This document shows, piece after piece, positions 44,142 to 55,610 of a DNA stretch of 64,000 nucleotides. Made by a program: the position numbers and the translations under genes. How positions within the stretch are numbered: the first letter of the stretch is position 1; the number at the start of each line of letters is the position of its first letter. This DNA is from Datura wrightii (Eukaryota; Streptophyta; Magnoliopsida; Solanales; Solanaceae). Below the pieces are notes generated by a model. It worked only from the letters and a program-made list of their open reading frames with translations, was not told the DNA's origin and made no database searches. The stretch is from positions 40,816,501 to 40,880,500 of the forward strand of contig JASDFA010000002.1 in NCBI GenBank assembly GCA_035772735.1, in the 5' to 3' direction.

Positions 44142-45362
44142 TCAGTCGAAATATTCGACTTCTTCATCCGGTGCTACTGCCTCATCGCCCATGTCTGAGT
44201 CACCTCCGTCGTCTTCATCGGACTCCACATCGGAGTCCTCCCGACGTGTCTCCTCGTCCGTGGGGACATCATCGTCAGTGAGCTCAACGAAGGCTGGCCC
44301 CACTCGGCACAAAGCTCTGGCGTTTTCGCCAAATGGGTAATCCAGCTCCAGCTGCCATAATTCATCCTCCGTGGCTGGTCTCCCACCAATCCGAAGCTGA
44401 AGCATTTGCATACCAAACATTCGTGCCATGTACTGATCGTCACGAGCATGTCGCTCGCCAAGTGTCAGCACTAGCCCGTGTGTGGTGTCGGGGGCCTTAG
44501 TTTTGGTCACATCAAGGGCCCTCCGCTCCAACTGCGAGATGTAGTCCAAAGCCTCTTCCTCGACATCGAGGCCCCAGAGAAAGGTGGTGATAAGTCCTCC
44601 GAACCCATACCTATGGCCCTGGTGTAGTCGGGCTATCTTCATGGCAGATATGATGACCGCCCCAAAATTAATCTCTAGCCCTTTCATCAGGGCATACACC
44701 AGGCACACACGGTCCCGGGTCACATCCGTCATGTGCACCCCCGGGATCAGGCATGAACAAACTATTTTCAGCCAAATTCTTGCCTCCCTGTTCATTTGAG
44801 AATACGGAAGAGTCTGGTGGTAACCCCTCTCCTTATGTCTGCTCCATCTGGCTGTGGATCGAGCCCCACACAACGTGCATCTGATATCGGCATATGGTGC
44901 GGTGATTTTCAGCTGGCGGAGAACGTGGGCGTCTGTGTCCTGCGCTCCAATGATGGCATTTAATTGCTGGGGTTCCAAAGTGACAATCTGCCCTCTGATC
45001 TTTATTGTGCGGCTTCTGATTGCCGGGTTCCAATTTGCATAGAACTCCCGGACTAGATGTAAGTTGCACTCCTTGGGCTCCTGAAATATGAAGCTGAGCC
45101 CAGCTGCCTCGATCCTCTGCACTATGCGGGGGAACTCCTGTGCTAGTGGTTCCCGTGCAATATGCTCCTCAGGGAAGTATTTGTTTTCCTTGTGTTTAGC
45201 GTACCACTTCTTCCCTTCATCGGTTACCCACCTCGTTTAGTATTGGCGGCGTTGGCCGCGTGGAACAGCTGGTGCAGCTGGGACTGCTGTGCCCAGTCTA
45301 AGTCGTTTTCTCCCGGTGCCTGAAGTAGATGCACCTTTACCCTTATCCTGCCTACTTGCCAT
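44142..45362 (-). pseudogene. Extra ORF of A2, 'putative plant transposon protein' type
   Basis: The minus-strand ATG at 45362 opens a frame of about 406 codons to the stop at 44142, broken only by a TAA at 45237-45239. The N-terminus is basic (KGKGASTSGTGRKRLRL). The middle holds LVREFYANW, EARIWLKIVCSCLIPG and VCLVYALMKGLEINFG, which resemble the plant-restricted domain annotated as 'putative plant transposon protein' (I believe PF20167). The last 50 residues are strongly acidic, with DVESDEDDGGDSDMGDE. No signal peptide or membrane segment is apparent, so it is not an obvious envelope protein. It lies downstream of gag-protease, in the env/aORF position. Function unknown. Confidence 0.72.
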
Positions 45363-45444
45363 TGTACCTGTCAATACAAATAAACAAGCACCATGTCAAG
45401 CTAAATGCATATTAACTTCGGCTAAGGTCGGGTTAAGCTAAGTT

Positions 45445-45458
45445 CACCCCACACTTAG
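45445..45458 (-). repeat. PPT-like direct repeat 5' of extra ORF
   Basis: The minus strand reads CTAAGTGTGGGGTG, about 85 nt before the extra ORF ATG. Confidence 0.75.
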
Positions 45459-46660
45459 TCCTTAGCTACGGTTACGATACTACGGCAAGGATCACTTTAT
45501 TTACAGCAAAAACAAACAACTATACAATTTATGCTTAGTGCGTTCACAAAAATATTTCGACAGTATAACTTTAGCGTACTACTCAGACTTCATACAGCTA
45601 ACCCCAATCCTACCATCGCTATCAATTTAACCTTCGCACTTAGCAACGAAAACAACAAAACAAAAAAAAACAACAAAATTTCTATATACATGAATCTATG
45701 TAATCAACCAATTCGAACAATTTTCACATTTTTCCCAAAAACCCGAGAATTCATCGTCTATTACATTCACACAATATTTACAATGACTTATTCTCAATGT
45801 ACAAGCACACCCCGGCATATAATTCACACATTTACCAAGTTACCCAATTCGATTTCAACAACCCAAGCCCTAGATTTCACAATCGAATTCGAATCATTCA
45901 TGCAATCGACAAGTTCAAACACGTATTACAACATTCCGAACATTTATCAATCAAAGAATAACTCAATTTCATGCTAAATTGCTGCTTAGGGAAATATATC
46001 TCACCTCCCATGCTCAAATTCGACTAAAATCTCCAAAAACTTGAGAGAGACGAGGAAAACATACCTTTAAGTTGAATAATCGAAGAAACTCGACAACTTG
46101 GTTGCTTAATACCGTGGCACGTTGGTTGGGGTGGGAAATTCGGGTGTTTGGTCGCGGAGAAGTAAGAAAATGAGGGGAAAGGGCCTAAAATCGGGGTTTA
46201 AAATGAAGAAAAATACGCGGGTCACCCGGCAACTCGGTGTGACCCGTCACAAAATATAAGGCAACGTGTCACGGAGCGTAACGCGGAGCCCCTCCTCCGT
46301 GACACGGAGACATCGCGATGGTCCTCTGGAATTTTTTAAAAAAATCCAGATTTAACCTCAACGTGTCACGGAGGGTAACGCGGAGCCCCTCCTCCGTGAC
46401 ACGGAGCCATCGCCCCAGCTCACTGTCTCTTCATTTTATTCATTTTTTCATACCTTGCCTTTTCCTTCACGATTCCACGCATATTTTTTTCCGTTTGACC
46501 TGAAAATCACCTCACTAAACAAAATTGGTTAGATTAATAGATTTCCCTAATTAAAATGAAAAATACTAACTAAAACAAAAAATTTGTACTAAATCAAGAA
46601 AAAGAAAAAGAAAATAAAATCTATTTACACTTTACAAAATAAAAGAAAAAAATATTGTTT
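45459..46660 (-). other. Spacer between A2 gag-protease and extra ORF
   Basis: No supported gene. It contains two diverged copies of the GTGTCACGGAG...CTCCGTGACAC inverted-repeat block (46262-46310 and 46363-46410), the same words as the LTR promoter region. The small ORF at 45531-45977 (plus) is low complexity and not supported. Confidence 0.6.
46262..46410. repeat. Two inverted-repeat blocks inside A2
   Basis: Each block has ACGTGTCACGGAG, a TAACGCGGAGCCCCT loop and CTCCGTGACACGGAG. The two blocks are about 100 bp apart and nearly identical. Confidence 0.85.
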
Positions 46661-46678
46661 CACGGGTTGCCTCCCGTG
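46661..46678 (-). ncRNA. Conserved AGGCAA-loop hairpin, A2
   Basis: The minus strand reads CACGGG-AGGCAA-CCCGTG, a perfect 6-bp stem whose second and third pairs differ from A1 and A3 (CTTGGG/CCCAAG) on both sides. It lies about 40 nt after the gag-protease stop, preceded by GTCG-AGCCG-CGAC. Confidence 0.65.
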
Positions 46679-46718
46679 CAGCGCCTGGTTTACCGTCGCG
46701 GCTCGACGTCCTTTATGC

Positions 46719-49130
46719 TCACTTATCCACTAGGGTGATGGATGATTTTTCATGATCCTTGTCCTCCCCCCAGTAGTGCTTACCTTTATCTGGTGGTCTT
46801 CCCATCAACTCTCGGGAATCATTCAATTGTTTAGCATTCCCATGATCAATTACATTGATCACCGAGAGTTCTTCATTTACCATCGGGAGCTTGGGTGCTT
46901 TGTATACATCGAACACCTCTACCTTGTCATGTGCTCGCATTGTAAGTTGACCCGCAGCCACGTCGATTAATGCTTTCCCGATTGCCAAGAAGGGTCGTCC
47001 CAAAATAAATGGGACTTCAGCGTCTGGTTCAAAATCCAGAACAATAAAATCAACCGTAAAAATGAGGGATCCCACTTGCACAAGAACATCCTCAACAATG
47101 CCATCCGGCCTAGCTAAGGATCTGTCTGCTAACTGCAAGATTACGGTTGTAGGTCTAGGACGACCTAGACCTAACTTTCTGAATACCGAAGATGGCATCA
47201 GATATATGCTCGCCCCCAAGTCACACAATCCACGAGCTCGGATACTCTGCCCAATAGTAAGCTGGATAGTAAAACTTTCAGGGTCTTTTAACTTCGTAGG
47301 CAGTCTATTTTGGATCCGGGAAGTGCATTCCTCCGTCAAAGCTATCGTGGCATACTCAGTCAGACGACTTTTGTTGGCCACGATGTCTTTAATATATTTG
47401 GCATATTTTGGCACTCCCTGCAAGACATCAACAAGAGGTAAATTAACATGTACCTGTTTAAGCACCTCCATAAATTTCTTGAAACACGCCTCCTCCTTGT
47501 GTTTCTTGAGTCGTTGAGGGAACGGGGGTGGAGGCCTTTCTGATTCTGCTTCTTTGGTCTTCCCCCTATCCGAACTTTGTTCTTCCTCAACATCTGTTGC
47601 TCCTGACTTTTGAGGTGGTCTTTCCGGTTCCACCTCCTTCAGCTGCAAACCACTCCTTGTGGTCACTGCATTTACCTGCTTCGAATTAGGATCCGTGTCG
47701 CTAGGCAGTCCTCCTCTGGGCCTTGTGTTTTGGGCACTAGCAAATTGCCCAAATTGATACTCAAGACCCTTGGTCGCTAATTGATTGTTCTTCACTTCGG
47801 CTGCCAATTTAACATAGTCAGCCTGCAATTGCGCCTGATTAGCGATCATGGTCTTGAACATTTCCTCAATGGTAGGTGATGATGGTGGAGGAGGGGAATT
47901 GTGATTTCTGAATTGAGATTGGTAGTTCTGTTGCCCTCCTTGATTCCTGTGCATACCCTGACCCGAACTTTGGCCTTGTTAGTTGTTGCTACCCCATGAA
48001 ATATTTGGATGGTTCCTCCAATTTGAGTTGTAGCCGCTACTAAATTGCTACTGATTTCTCTGTGCATTGCCCACAAAGTTAACCGAATCTGCGTTTGCTC
48101 CACAGCACTCAGCTGAGTGCTCACTGCTTCCACACACTTCACACCACATTTGCTGGACCGCATTGATTGAAGCTGAAGGCTGGTTCAAGTTCATGTTGCT
48201 GAAGTGGTTGTTCAACTGATTCTGCAAGGCAGCTATCTGTGCAGCGATAGCTGTAAAACCATCCACTTCAAGCACTCCTGCTGCTTTCCTTGCTCCACCT
48301 CGAGATGAGTCAGCATTCCATTCTGGATTGCCCTGTGAAATCCTATTGAGCAAAGTGTACAGCTCCTCATAAGTCTTTTCCAGCGCTTGCCCTCCAGCTG
48401 CTGAGTCTAACAAAATTTTAGTATGGGGTTCCAAACCCTCAATAAATGTGTGTACCAACACCTCATTGGACTGATGATGATGAGGACAGTCCCGCAACAT
48501 GGATTTAAATCTTTCCCAGGCTTGATTTAAATTTTCTCCCTCCCTCTGTTTGAAACTTAGAATTTGACTTCTAAGTCTGGCTGTTTTACCAAAGGGAAAA
48601 AATCTTATCAAGAACTTTCGTGCTAGATCATCCCACGTTGATATAGAATTTGGTGGCTCAGCTTTTAACCACCTCTTGGCTTCACCAAGTAAGGAAAACG
48701 GAAATAGTGTGAGCTGAACATAATCAGGTGACACTCCAGCGGGTATATAAGTGTCACTTATCTCCAAAAAGTTCTGGAGATGTTGTTGTGGGTCTTCATG
48801 AGGGAGACCGGTAAATTGCCCGCTTGTGTGCAAAAGTTGCACCATATTCTGCTTTAATTCAAATCTCCCTCCAGGCTCTGGTTTGCGGATACTTGAATGT
48901 ACATTGTTGGCATGTGGGATTGCCACCTCGCGAACCAGCCTTGCTGCTGCTTCGTCGGGCACTAACACTGCCCTCACAACTGGTGGATTTTGTTGCTCCA
49001 TAATAGTCTGTCTGAGCAACTGCAGCTTCTTTTGTAGAGCTTCTCTGCGTTTACTATGAAATTCACGTTCAGGCTCTATATAAGATTCCACCAGCTCCTT
49101 GTCCTTTGCCAGTGTTCACAGAAATCAAGT
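46719..49130 (-). pseudogene. gag: Gag-protease of A2
   Basis: It is a single frame except for stops at 48048-48050 and 47979-47981, both consistent with a former glutamine codon. Order on the minus strand: a charged N-terminus (ELVESYIEPEREFHSKRREA), RFELKQNMVQLLHTSGQFTG, capsid core with RKFLIRFFPFGKTARLRSQ and ERFKSMLRDCPHHH, zinc knuckle CEVCGSSEHSAEC, a Gln-rich linker, a coiled-coil-like segment, then protease with LCDLGASIYLMPSSVF and FILGRPFLAIGKALIDV. The active-site loop DLGAS is intact. An acceptor-like TTTTGCAG ends at 49131, but the ATG found at this place in A1 is not conserved. It ends at TGA 46719. Confidence 0.9.
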
Positions 49131-49229
49131 CTGCAAAATACAGGCTAAGACCAAGTTGTCAACACTTAAGAAAATAAAACAAAAATACAGTAAATTTACG
49201 CTTAACACAATTTCACCAATTGCCTAGTC

Positions 49230-49247
49230 TCCCCGGCAACGGTGCCA
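49230..49247 (-). promoter_or_regulatory. Primer-binding site of A2 (Asp tRNA)
   Basis: The minus strand reads TGGCACCGTTGCCGGGGA, one mismatch to the A1 site. Confidence 0.9.
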
Positions 49248-49253
49248 AAAACA

Positions 49254-50679
49254 TGTCCGGTGGTTTGCTATAGGGTTAAAAACCGACACGCAAGTGCACG
49301 TGGTCAAACAAGTAATAAAGTGGCTAAGTAAGCCAAGTATCGAACCAAGGAGCCTCTGGATAAGTAAAATTGCTCAAGTATACTATATTCTATCTTACTT
49401 CTAAATATGCTGACAACACGTAACCAAGAGTTTAATAATTTTTGTTTATAAATTATATACTAAAACTATTAACAAATATCTACTTTGAATTTAAACTATG
49501 GATATGAGCATGCCAAGGTTAAGAACAAGTAAAGAACTTGATTATAATCATAATTCGGTTATTCTTCTCTTCTAGTTGCTAGCCAAGAACATTAGCCAAG
49601 AGATTAAAACTCTCGTATTTAATCTCACTTAAGAATCATAAACCATCCGTCTACATTTCTGTGATCAAATGCAATTTATGACCTCGCAATACAATTCCGG
49701 TTCCTAAATTGACTAATACGTCTTTCAAGTATATTTCTATCAGGAAAGCACATGAAAACCCAATTTTCCCAAATAAAGTTAAGAACAATACCCTATTAAT
49801 TCACAACTTTCCAATTTCGTGCTCTCTCGAGTGAAATTAAACTTTTTAGATGTACATTAATGTCGGCCACACACTAATGCAGTAGAAACAAGAATTAATA
49901 GAACAACATAGAAGAAGAAGATGAAAAACCATACAATTCAATAATCAAAATTCATCACCATTGTTCATAACCTCAGCAAGGAAGAGAATTAGCCACTCAT
50001 TGGTGGATTAATCATCCTAAAACAAGTGTTAGTCACACAAACAATTGATTGAAAGAAGAAAGAAAGAGAGAAAACCCTTAGCTTTTTCGTCCCTCAACTG
50101 CCTGTAACCCACGTCCTTGCTCCACCAAGTCTGAATTCATTAAAAATAAGCCTAAGTGTTCTATTTATACTAGTGGAAATTTTTCCCAGAATAACAAGCA
50201 ACGTGTCACGGAGGCCAACGTGGAGCGCTGCCTCCGTGACACGGCGTGGACGCGGACCCTCACTGGAAATATGGGGTCCGGGAATATAGCCTCAACGTGG
50301 CACGGCATGCAACACGGAGGCTTGCCTCCATGCCACAGAGCTGTCGCAAGGCTCCACTGGAATTTGACAATTAAAATGCCCTCCAGGCAGTTTGCCTCCG
50401 CGATGGTAGCGTGGCACAGCTCCATCGCGGAGCCCCTTTACATTGTGCAGTCCAATGTCTTTTTCATGCTCGCATCCAAGTCCAACTCTGATATTGTTCC
50501 AACATGCATTTTAGCTCCTCAAAATCATGTTTTACCTACAAAACAATGCTAATCATGTTGGTTAGTATAAATTCACATTTTATTGCCAATTACATGAAAA
50601 TGTATACACATTGCACAATAAACAAGGCGAAAATGATACGTTTGAGTATCACTTGGGCATATAAATCTGCCCAAGATCA
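49254..50679 (-). mobile_element. 5' LTR of A2
   Basis: On the plus strand TGTCCGGTGG to CCAAGATCA, followed by ATACT. Reverse TATA box at 50161-50169. Confidence 0.92.
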
Positions 50680-52209
50680 ATACTACAGCCAAAACTCAAA
50701 CAAATTTGTACACTTTATATACAAACTCTATTGACCCTTCCTCTTGAAACATTATTAGCTAATGTATTGCAAGCAACCTCAAGATATCATATTCAGGGAT
50801 CAAGACATGTTATCTAGCTATCAACAAGCAATCAAGTCATCACCTATGCATTTCACACAGACCAATGGTAAAAGCAAACATAATTCATGTACCCTCACAA
50901 AAAATAAAGTCCCTACTCTAGTATGAAGTATCAAATGAAGCATGGGACTAGGCAAATGAAGCATCCACTCTCTTAAAGAACTGCAAGTATTATGCATCAG
51001 ATATCATAGGCATGCCCTTATTTTCTCTACTTCAGTTTGTTAGATGGTCAAAGTAAGATCACTAGACTTTATATGGCTTGTAATGTAGGCTTTGGGCTAG
51101 ACATGATAAAGATGAAAGATTTTATTAGTGACTATTCCTTCCTTGGCACTATATTCATTGGCTGCACCATTCTCCTATTTCACCCTTCATTCTTTGTCTT
51201 GTTTTCTTCCCGTTTTCCCATTTTATGAACATTTTCCTGGGTGAGGTGATTTTTCACATTTTTCAACCCTTTCAAGCTATTTTGAATTTCTCTTCTTTTT
51301 TCAATATTCTCAAATTTTCATCTTTTACTTTTTCACCTCACCGCACCTTATTTTTCACCATTTTTTTCTCTTCTTTTTCTTTTCTTTCCTTTTCTCCCGT
51401 TCCCACCATTTTATTCACCCCTACTTTAGCCACCCTCAACATAAGCAGTTTGCTTATGTTGAGGTTCACAATATCCAAGGAAGGACCAGGGCCAAACAGG
51501 TTCATAATAAATAAATGGTTATGGTTAACAGGTAAATCAAAGAAATATGGTCAATTAAGGCTCAAACTTGGGATCAAGGGATTCATGACACCTTGGTAGG
51601 GCAATATAGGTAAAAAGTGATCTAACACAAAAATAGCCGATAATCATCTCCTAACCAACCATCCTCAACATATGCAGAGACCAACCAGGCAAATTCTAGA
51701 TCTTCGACAACATAGCACAACAAATACTAAGACCTCACTCACACATGGTACATGAACTATTTTCACTTTACCTGTCTGGTTTATACATGGATTAACAAGA
51801 CTAGCACTATTAATAACTAAATGACATAAAATGATCCACATAAATCATGCATTTTTGTCACAAATTCATAGTAAAAAAATTTTTAAACAGGGTAAATTTT
51901 TCAAAAACAACAAAAGTAGCGCATATTCAATGGCTGAATATTCCTAATTTACTTTATAATCAAACAAAAATCACAACTAAAAACAAAAAAAATCCTAACA
52001 CATGCCGGTTCTACTAGATCGCATGTCTGAGGGAAAAGAAACACGGTAAGAAAAACCCTCAGGCGAACAAAAATATCCTAAAAATACAAGTACACCCCCC
52101 TTGTTAATAAAATGAGCTTTGTCCTTGAAGCAAAAAATATATGCATGAAGGGAAAAGGGGACATACCTATGGCTACTCAGACTTTGCCTCTGTCATCTCA
52201 CGAAGGTGG
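50680..52209 (-). other. Non-coding region of A3, 3' of its extra ORF
   Basis: AT-rich, no supported gene, with long pyrimidine runs (51160-51420). The small ORF at 51225-51599 is low complexity. It joins 40794 when A2 is removed. Confidence 0.6.
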
Positions 52210-54250
52210 TACCTCCGTGATAGTAGTGGCGCTAGCGGTGGCCTGCAATTGTAGCTATTTGAACGACCTCTGTGGAAACCGGGGTTGAATGTGGCTCACT
52301 TGAAGGGTCGTGGCCACTGGCAAGCTCGGGCTGAGCTGTGGTGGAGCTTCCCGCTCCTCTAACTCTCTCATGCAGCTCATTCATATACTCCTCATGAGCT
52401 CACATACTCTCCGGTCTAGCCCGCTTGCGCTCTTTCTTCTCCTTCTTTCTCTTCTTTTTCACACTCTCCTCACCAACATCTTCAGCAGCTCTCTTTTTGC
52501 CTTTATCACCGGCTGCAATTGGCCCCCAGTATGCTGCCAAGTCAATATCCTCCTCAAGCTCTGCATCTAGGTCCGAAAGAGTTGGGTTGCTATAACAGTT
52601 GGTTGCCGTAAAGACAACTCAACCACATGGCTCCGAAGAGCCCCCAACTCCACACGGAGACTGCTGGTGTCTGACTGCTCCGCCATCCTCAAGTTAAACC
52701 TGCTCTCAAAACTATCCAGGTCGGCATGAAGGACCTGAGCTGCTGCATCTATCTCAGATTTGACCCATGGCTTTACATTCTCCATAATTGCCTGAATTGT
52801 TCGCTTGGCCATGGTCAATCTCTTTACCAGCTTCTGGAGGAAATGCTGCGATACCAAGATGTACCCTGATGGAGTTGAGTCTGTACACTGGGTAGCGGTG
52901 TATCTGAGGTGTTGGGCACTGACTCTGAATGACCGACATCTGTAGCCGGTGTCTCGCTCTGCTCCTGAGTACTGGGAACATTCACCTACACGTCCCCTGC
53001 TGGATAAACTGTTGGGATGGCTGTGGGCATTCTGGATCTGCTTACCAGGTTCATCTCATCCCAAAAAAGGCCTACGTTTGCAATTCTTTATCCTGTAATC
53101 AATCTCTTATCACCCTACTGTACTCTTGCCTCCCTGCACAAGCTATATACAAGGCTCAGGAATGGAATAGTATTGCTTACTTCCACTTCCCTATCTCGTA
53201 TCTCATTATCTATGATCCTCGGGATGTTAAGAGGGTAGCGGGACATGAGGCATGCCACCAACGCCGCTCTATCAACACTCAGGGTGTTATCATTAACTGT
53301 GGGCGCTAATCGATGTCTCACCAATGTCCAGCAGGCCTTTGCAATAAAGTTCAATGAATTCTTTGTCACCTGCTTGCCACCTTCTACCCACTCAGCCTCA
53401 TCCTTGTACTCAACTATCACCTCTGCTAGCCATTGCGGCTGCCTCTGTCGCTCACCCCTGCTCAAACTCTTAATCTGTTTTATTTCCTCCATCCTGTAAT
53501 CATACTTAGGTGTTAACCTTGTTGGTCTGAACTAAGGTCCATATAACATCCGTGCAATATTCCAGTTGGATACATCAACTACTCTCCATCAGACTAGAAC
53601 ACTCTCCAAGCAAGGGTGCTCCTTCATCTTTTGACCCTCCTTTGCTTTCTCCTCCATTGTGTCCAGGTAATTGGCGTAGAACTCCTTGACGATCTCATCT
53701 GTGTATTGTGAAGGGGTCTTGGCCATCCAATCTAGCCCATAGAAGCTAAAAATACGCTTCATCTCTTCAACTTCATTCAAGGAATTAGTGAGGATCCGCG
53801 GTTCTTCTTGGATGCTTCTCTTTGTTTGTTTTTGGCGGTGAGAGCGATGCTTTGTTCATATATCTCTTTAGCACCTGGCAATCTCCACTGCATTGTTCTG
53901 TTCTCTCTGGCAGGGGTCTCCTCCTACACTTCTTCCTCACTGCTTTATGCATCATTCTGGGTCCCTTCTGACCCTTCCTCGGTGTTGGAGTCGGTTCCCG
54001 GCCTTTGTTGTTCCTCTCTGGCCCTATCTTCAGCCTGGGGAGCTTGAGAGGACGTGGATGTGGTTTCTTTGGCTTGGTCCTTTGCTCTTGCCCTAGTGGT
54101 TCTTGTTCCATCTATGTCTGAGGTTTCTACTTGATTATCCTCAAGCGAACCACTAGGTGAATCTCCAGCTTGCTCACACTTTGAGTCTGTTGTTTCATCT
54201 ATCAATTGCCTGTCAGCTTGTGTTTTGTCTGCCTTGCGTGTGTATGTCAT
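52210..54250 (-). pseudogene. Extra ORF of A3, broken
   Basis: The minus-strand ATG at 54250 opens an acidic, Gln/Glu/Thr-rich N-terminus (KETTSTSSQAPQAEDRAREE). After stops and frameshifts near 53940 and 53780 the conserved middle appears: EIVKEFYANYLDTMEE, then NSLNFIAKACWTLVRHRLAP and LVACLMSRYPLNIPRII. These resemble the A2 extra ORF (VREFYANW...VYALMKGLEINFG) and the 'putative plant transposon protein' family. A helical segment (52567-52857) follows, then a very basic run VKKKRKKEKKERKRAR near 52450, which looks like a nuclear localisation signal. It has at least five breaks. Function unknown. Confidence 0.7.
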
Positions 54251-55461
54251 TGTACTTGGTGAGAAAGAGGTTAGAATTCCATTTTTTAAAAATAAAAATC
54301 ATATAGAAGAAATGCAATATCTCATCACGGGTTCTTAGTATGAGTCGTACCTAGAAGGTACGACTCGTGAGAAACCCTGATGGTGCCCCACGACTTGCAT
54401 GTACGACTCGTACCATGAAGGTTCGATCCGTACCTTGAGTCGTATGATGAAGTCCCATTTTGCACACATTTTGATTTTCACCACAACTCGTGGTACGACC
54501 CGTAGGTCGATTCCACGAGTCGTGGGGTGGGTATCCCAAATTGATTTTTCAAGATAAATGGTGAGCACTCAGTACGATTCGTAACCTGCAACCCATACTA
54601 TGCTACATACCCTTTTTCATCACAGTTTTATGATTCTTTTTGATCAGTGTGTAGGTCTTTGTTTTGCACATTTTTGGGTACTCAAATTTCCCCTAGGTCT
54701 AGCATTAGGTACCCTACCTTTTTACACCACGTAATCCTCCCCTACCTGTTACTCCCTTTATGTGTTCTAGGGACAAAATTCAATTAATTTCTAGTGGGTT
54801 TTCGGTCGAATTGGAGTTGTTCGCTCATACCCATTGATTTTCAAGAATACCCAGTGATTCTTATGGGTTTTTGATTCCTCAAGTTCACTTTCAAGCATTA
54901 ATAACTTAGAATGTAAATCACTTACTTGATTCACAATTCATAGATTGGAAATCAAATGCGAGGGCTTTGCATACTCAGCTGAAGCAAGAATTTCTAGCTT
55001 AATTTCTTGATGTTGGGAGGCTACGGGTGTTGGGAAGAAAGTTTTCAATTCGTGGGTTTTGGGGTTTTGAGGTGTTAGCGTGGGAAGATGGTTTATTTTG
55101 AAGTTTAAGTAGGTGAGGGTCAATTTAAAAATCTGGGCCGAATCGGGTCAATTTCACTCGTCACAACTCGTACTACGAATCGTAGGAGCAACCTATGACT
55201 CGTCCCTGAACCGTAATGACTTTAGTTACAGAGAACTTACCTGGTGACCTATGAGAGAATCCTACGACTCATACCATGAAGGTACGAATCGTAGGATGAG
55301 TTGCAGGTTAGACTTTGCTTAGAATTTTCTCTAGTTTTTACCACCACTTCTACCACGACTTGTAGGACCTCACCACAAGTCGTACGGACATCCTGTAGCA
55401 GCAGATTTTTCAACCACATATTTTTGTTTCCCTGCACAGTGAGCACACATTAGATCAATAA
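54251..55461. other. Spacer in A3 rich in ACGACTCGTA words
   Basis: No supported gene. Self-complementary words of the TACGACTCGT type are dense at 54330-54560 and 55150-55390, as in the A3 LTRs. Confidence 0.65.
54342..54366. repeat. 11-bp perfect hairpin GAGTCGTACCT / AGGTACGACTC
   Basis: The arms lie at 54342-54352 and 54356-54366 with the 3-nt loop AGA. Confidence 0.9.
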
Positions 55462-55564
55462 CTTGGGTTGCCTCACAAGAAGTGCTTGATTTAACGTCGC
55501 GGCACGACGCAGGTGGTCTGGTTACTCAGATTTCACCAAACCACCACTTGGGTTGCCTCCCAAG
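55462..55564 (-). ncRNA. Two tandem copies of the AGGCAA-loop hairpin, A3
   Basis: The proximal copy CTTGGG-AGGCAA-CCCAAG (55547-55564) is perfect. The distal copy CTTGTG-AGGCAA-CCCAAG (55462-55479) has one mismatch. Each is preceded on the minus strand by GTCGTGCCGCGAC and TTAAATCA. Confidence 0.65.
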
Positions 55565-55610
55565 AAACGCCTGATTTAATGTCGCGGCACGACGCAAGTC
55601 TGTTGACTAC

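Larger units (their letters stand above)
40795..50679 (-). mobile_element. A2: Athila-like element with gag-protease and an extra ORF
   Basis: LTRs 40795-42221 and 49254-50679, duplication ATACT (40790-40794 and 50680-50684), Asp-tRNA primer site, near-open gag-protease, hairpin, extra ORF, and polypurine tract. No RT, RNase H or integrase motif was found anywhere in the 7-kb internal region. By eye the LTRs are about 97-98 percent identical, so it moved fairly recently, presumably using enzymes from another element. Confidence 0.92.

Noticed and set aside
44125..44340. Serine-rich plus-strand frame
   Set aside because: It is the antisense image of the acidic tail of the A2 extra ORF.
44142..45362. 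Envelope-like gene in A2
   Set aside because: The position fits an env/aORF, but no signal peptide or transmembrane segment is visible, and the motifs resemble the plant transposon protein family instead.
45531..45977. Plus-strand frame of about 148 codons
   Set aside because: Low-complexity AT-rich sequence, antisense within the A2 spacer, no homology recognised.
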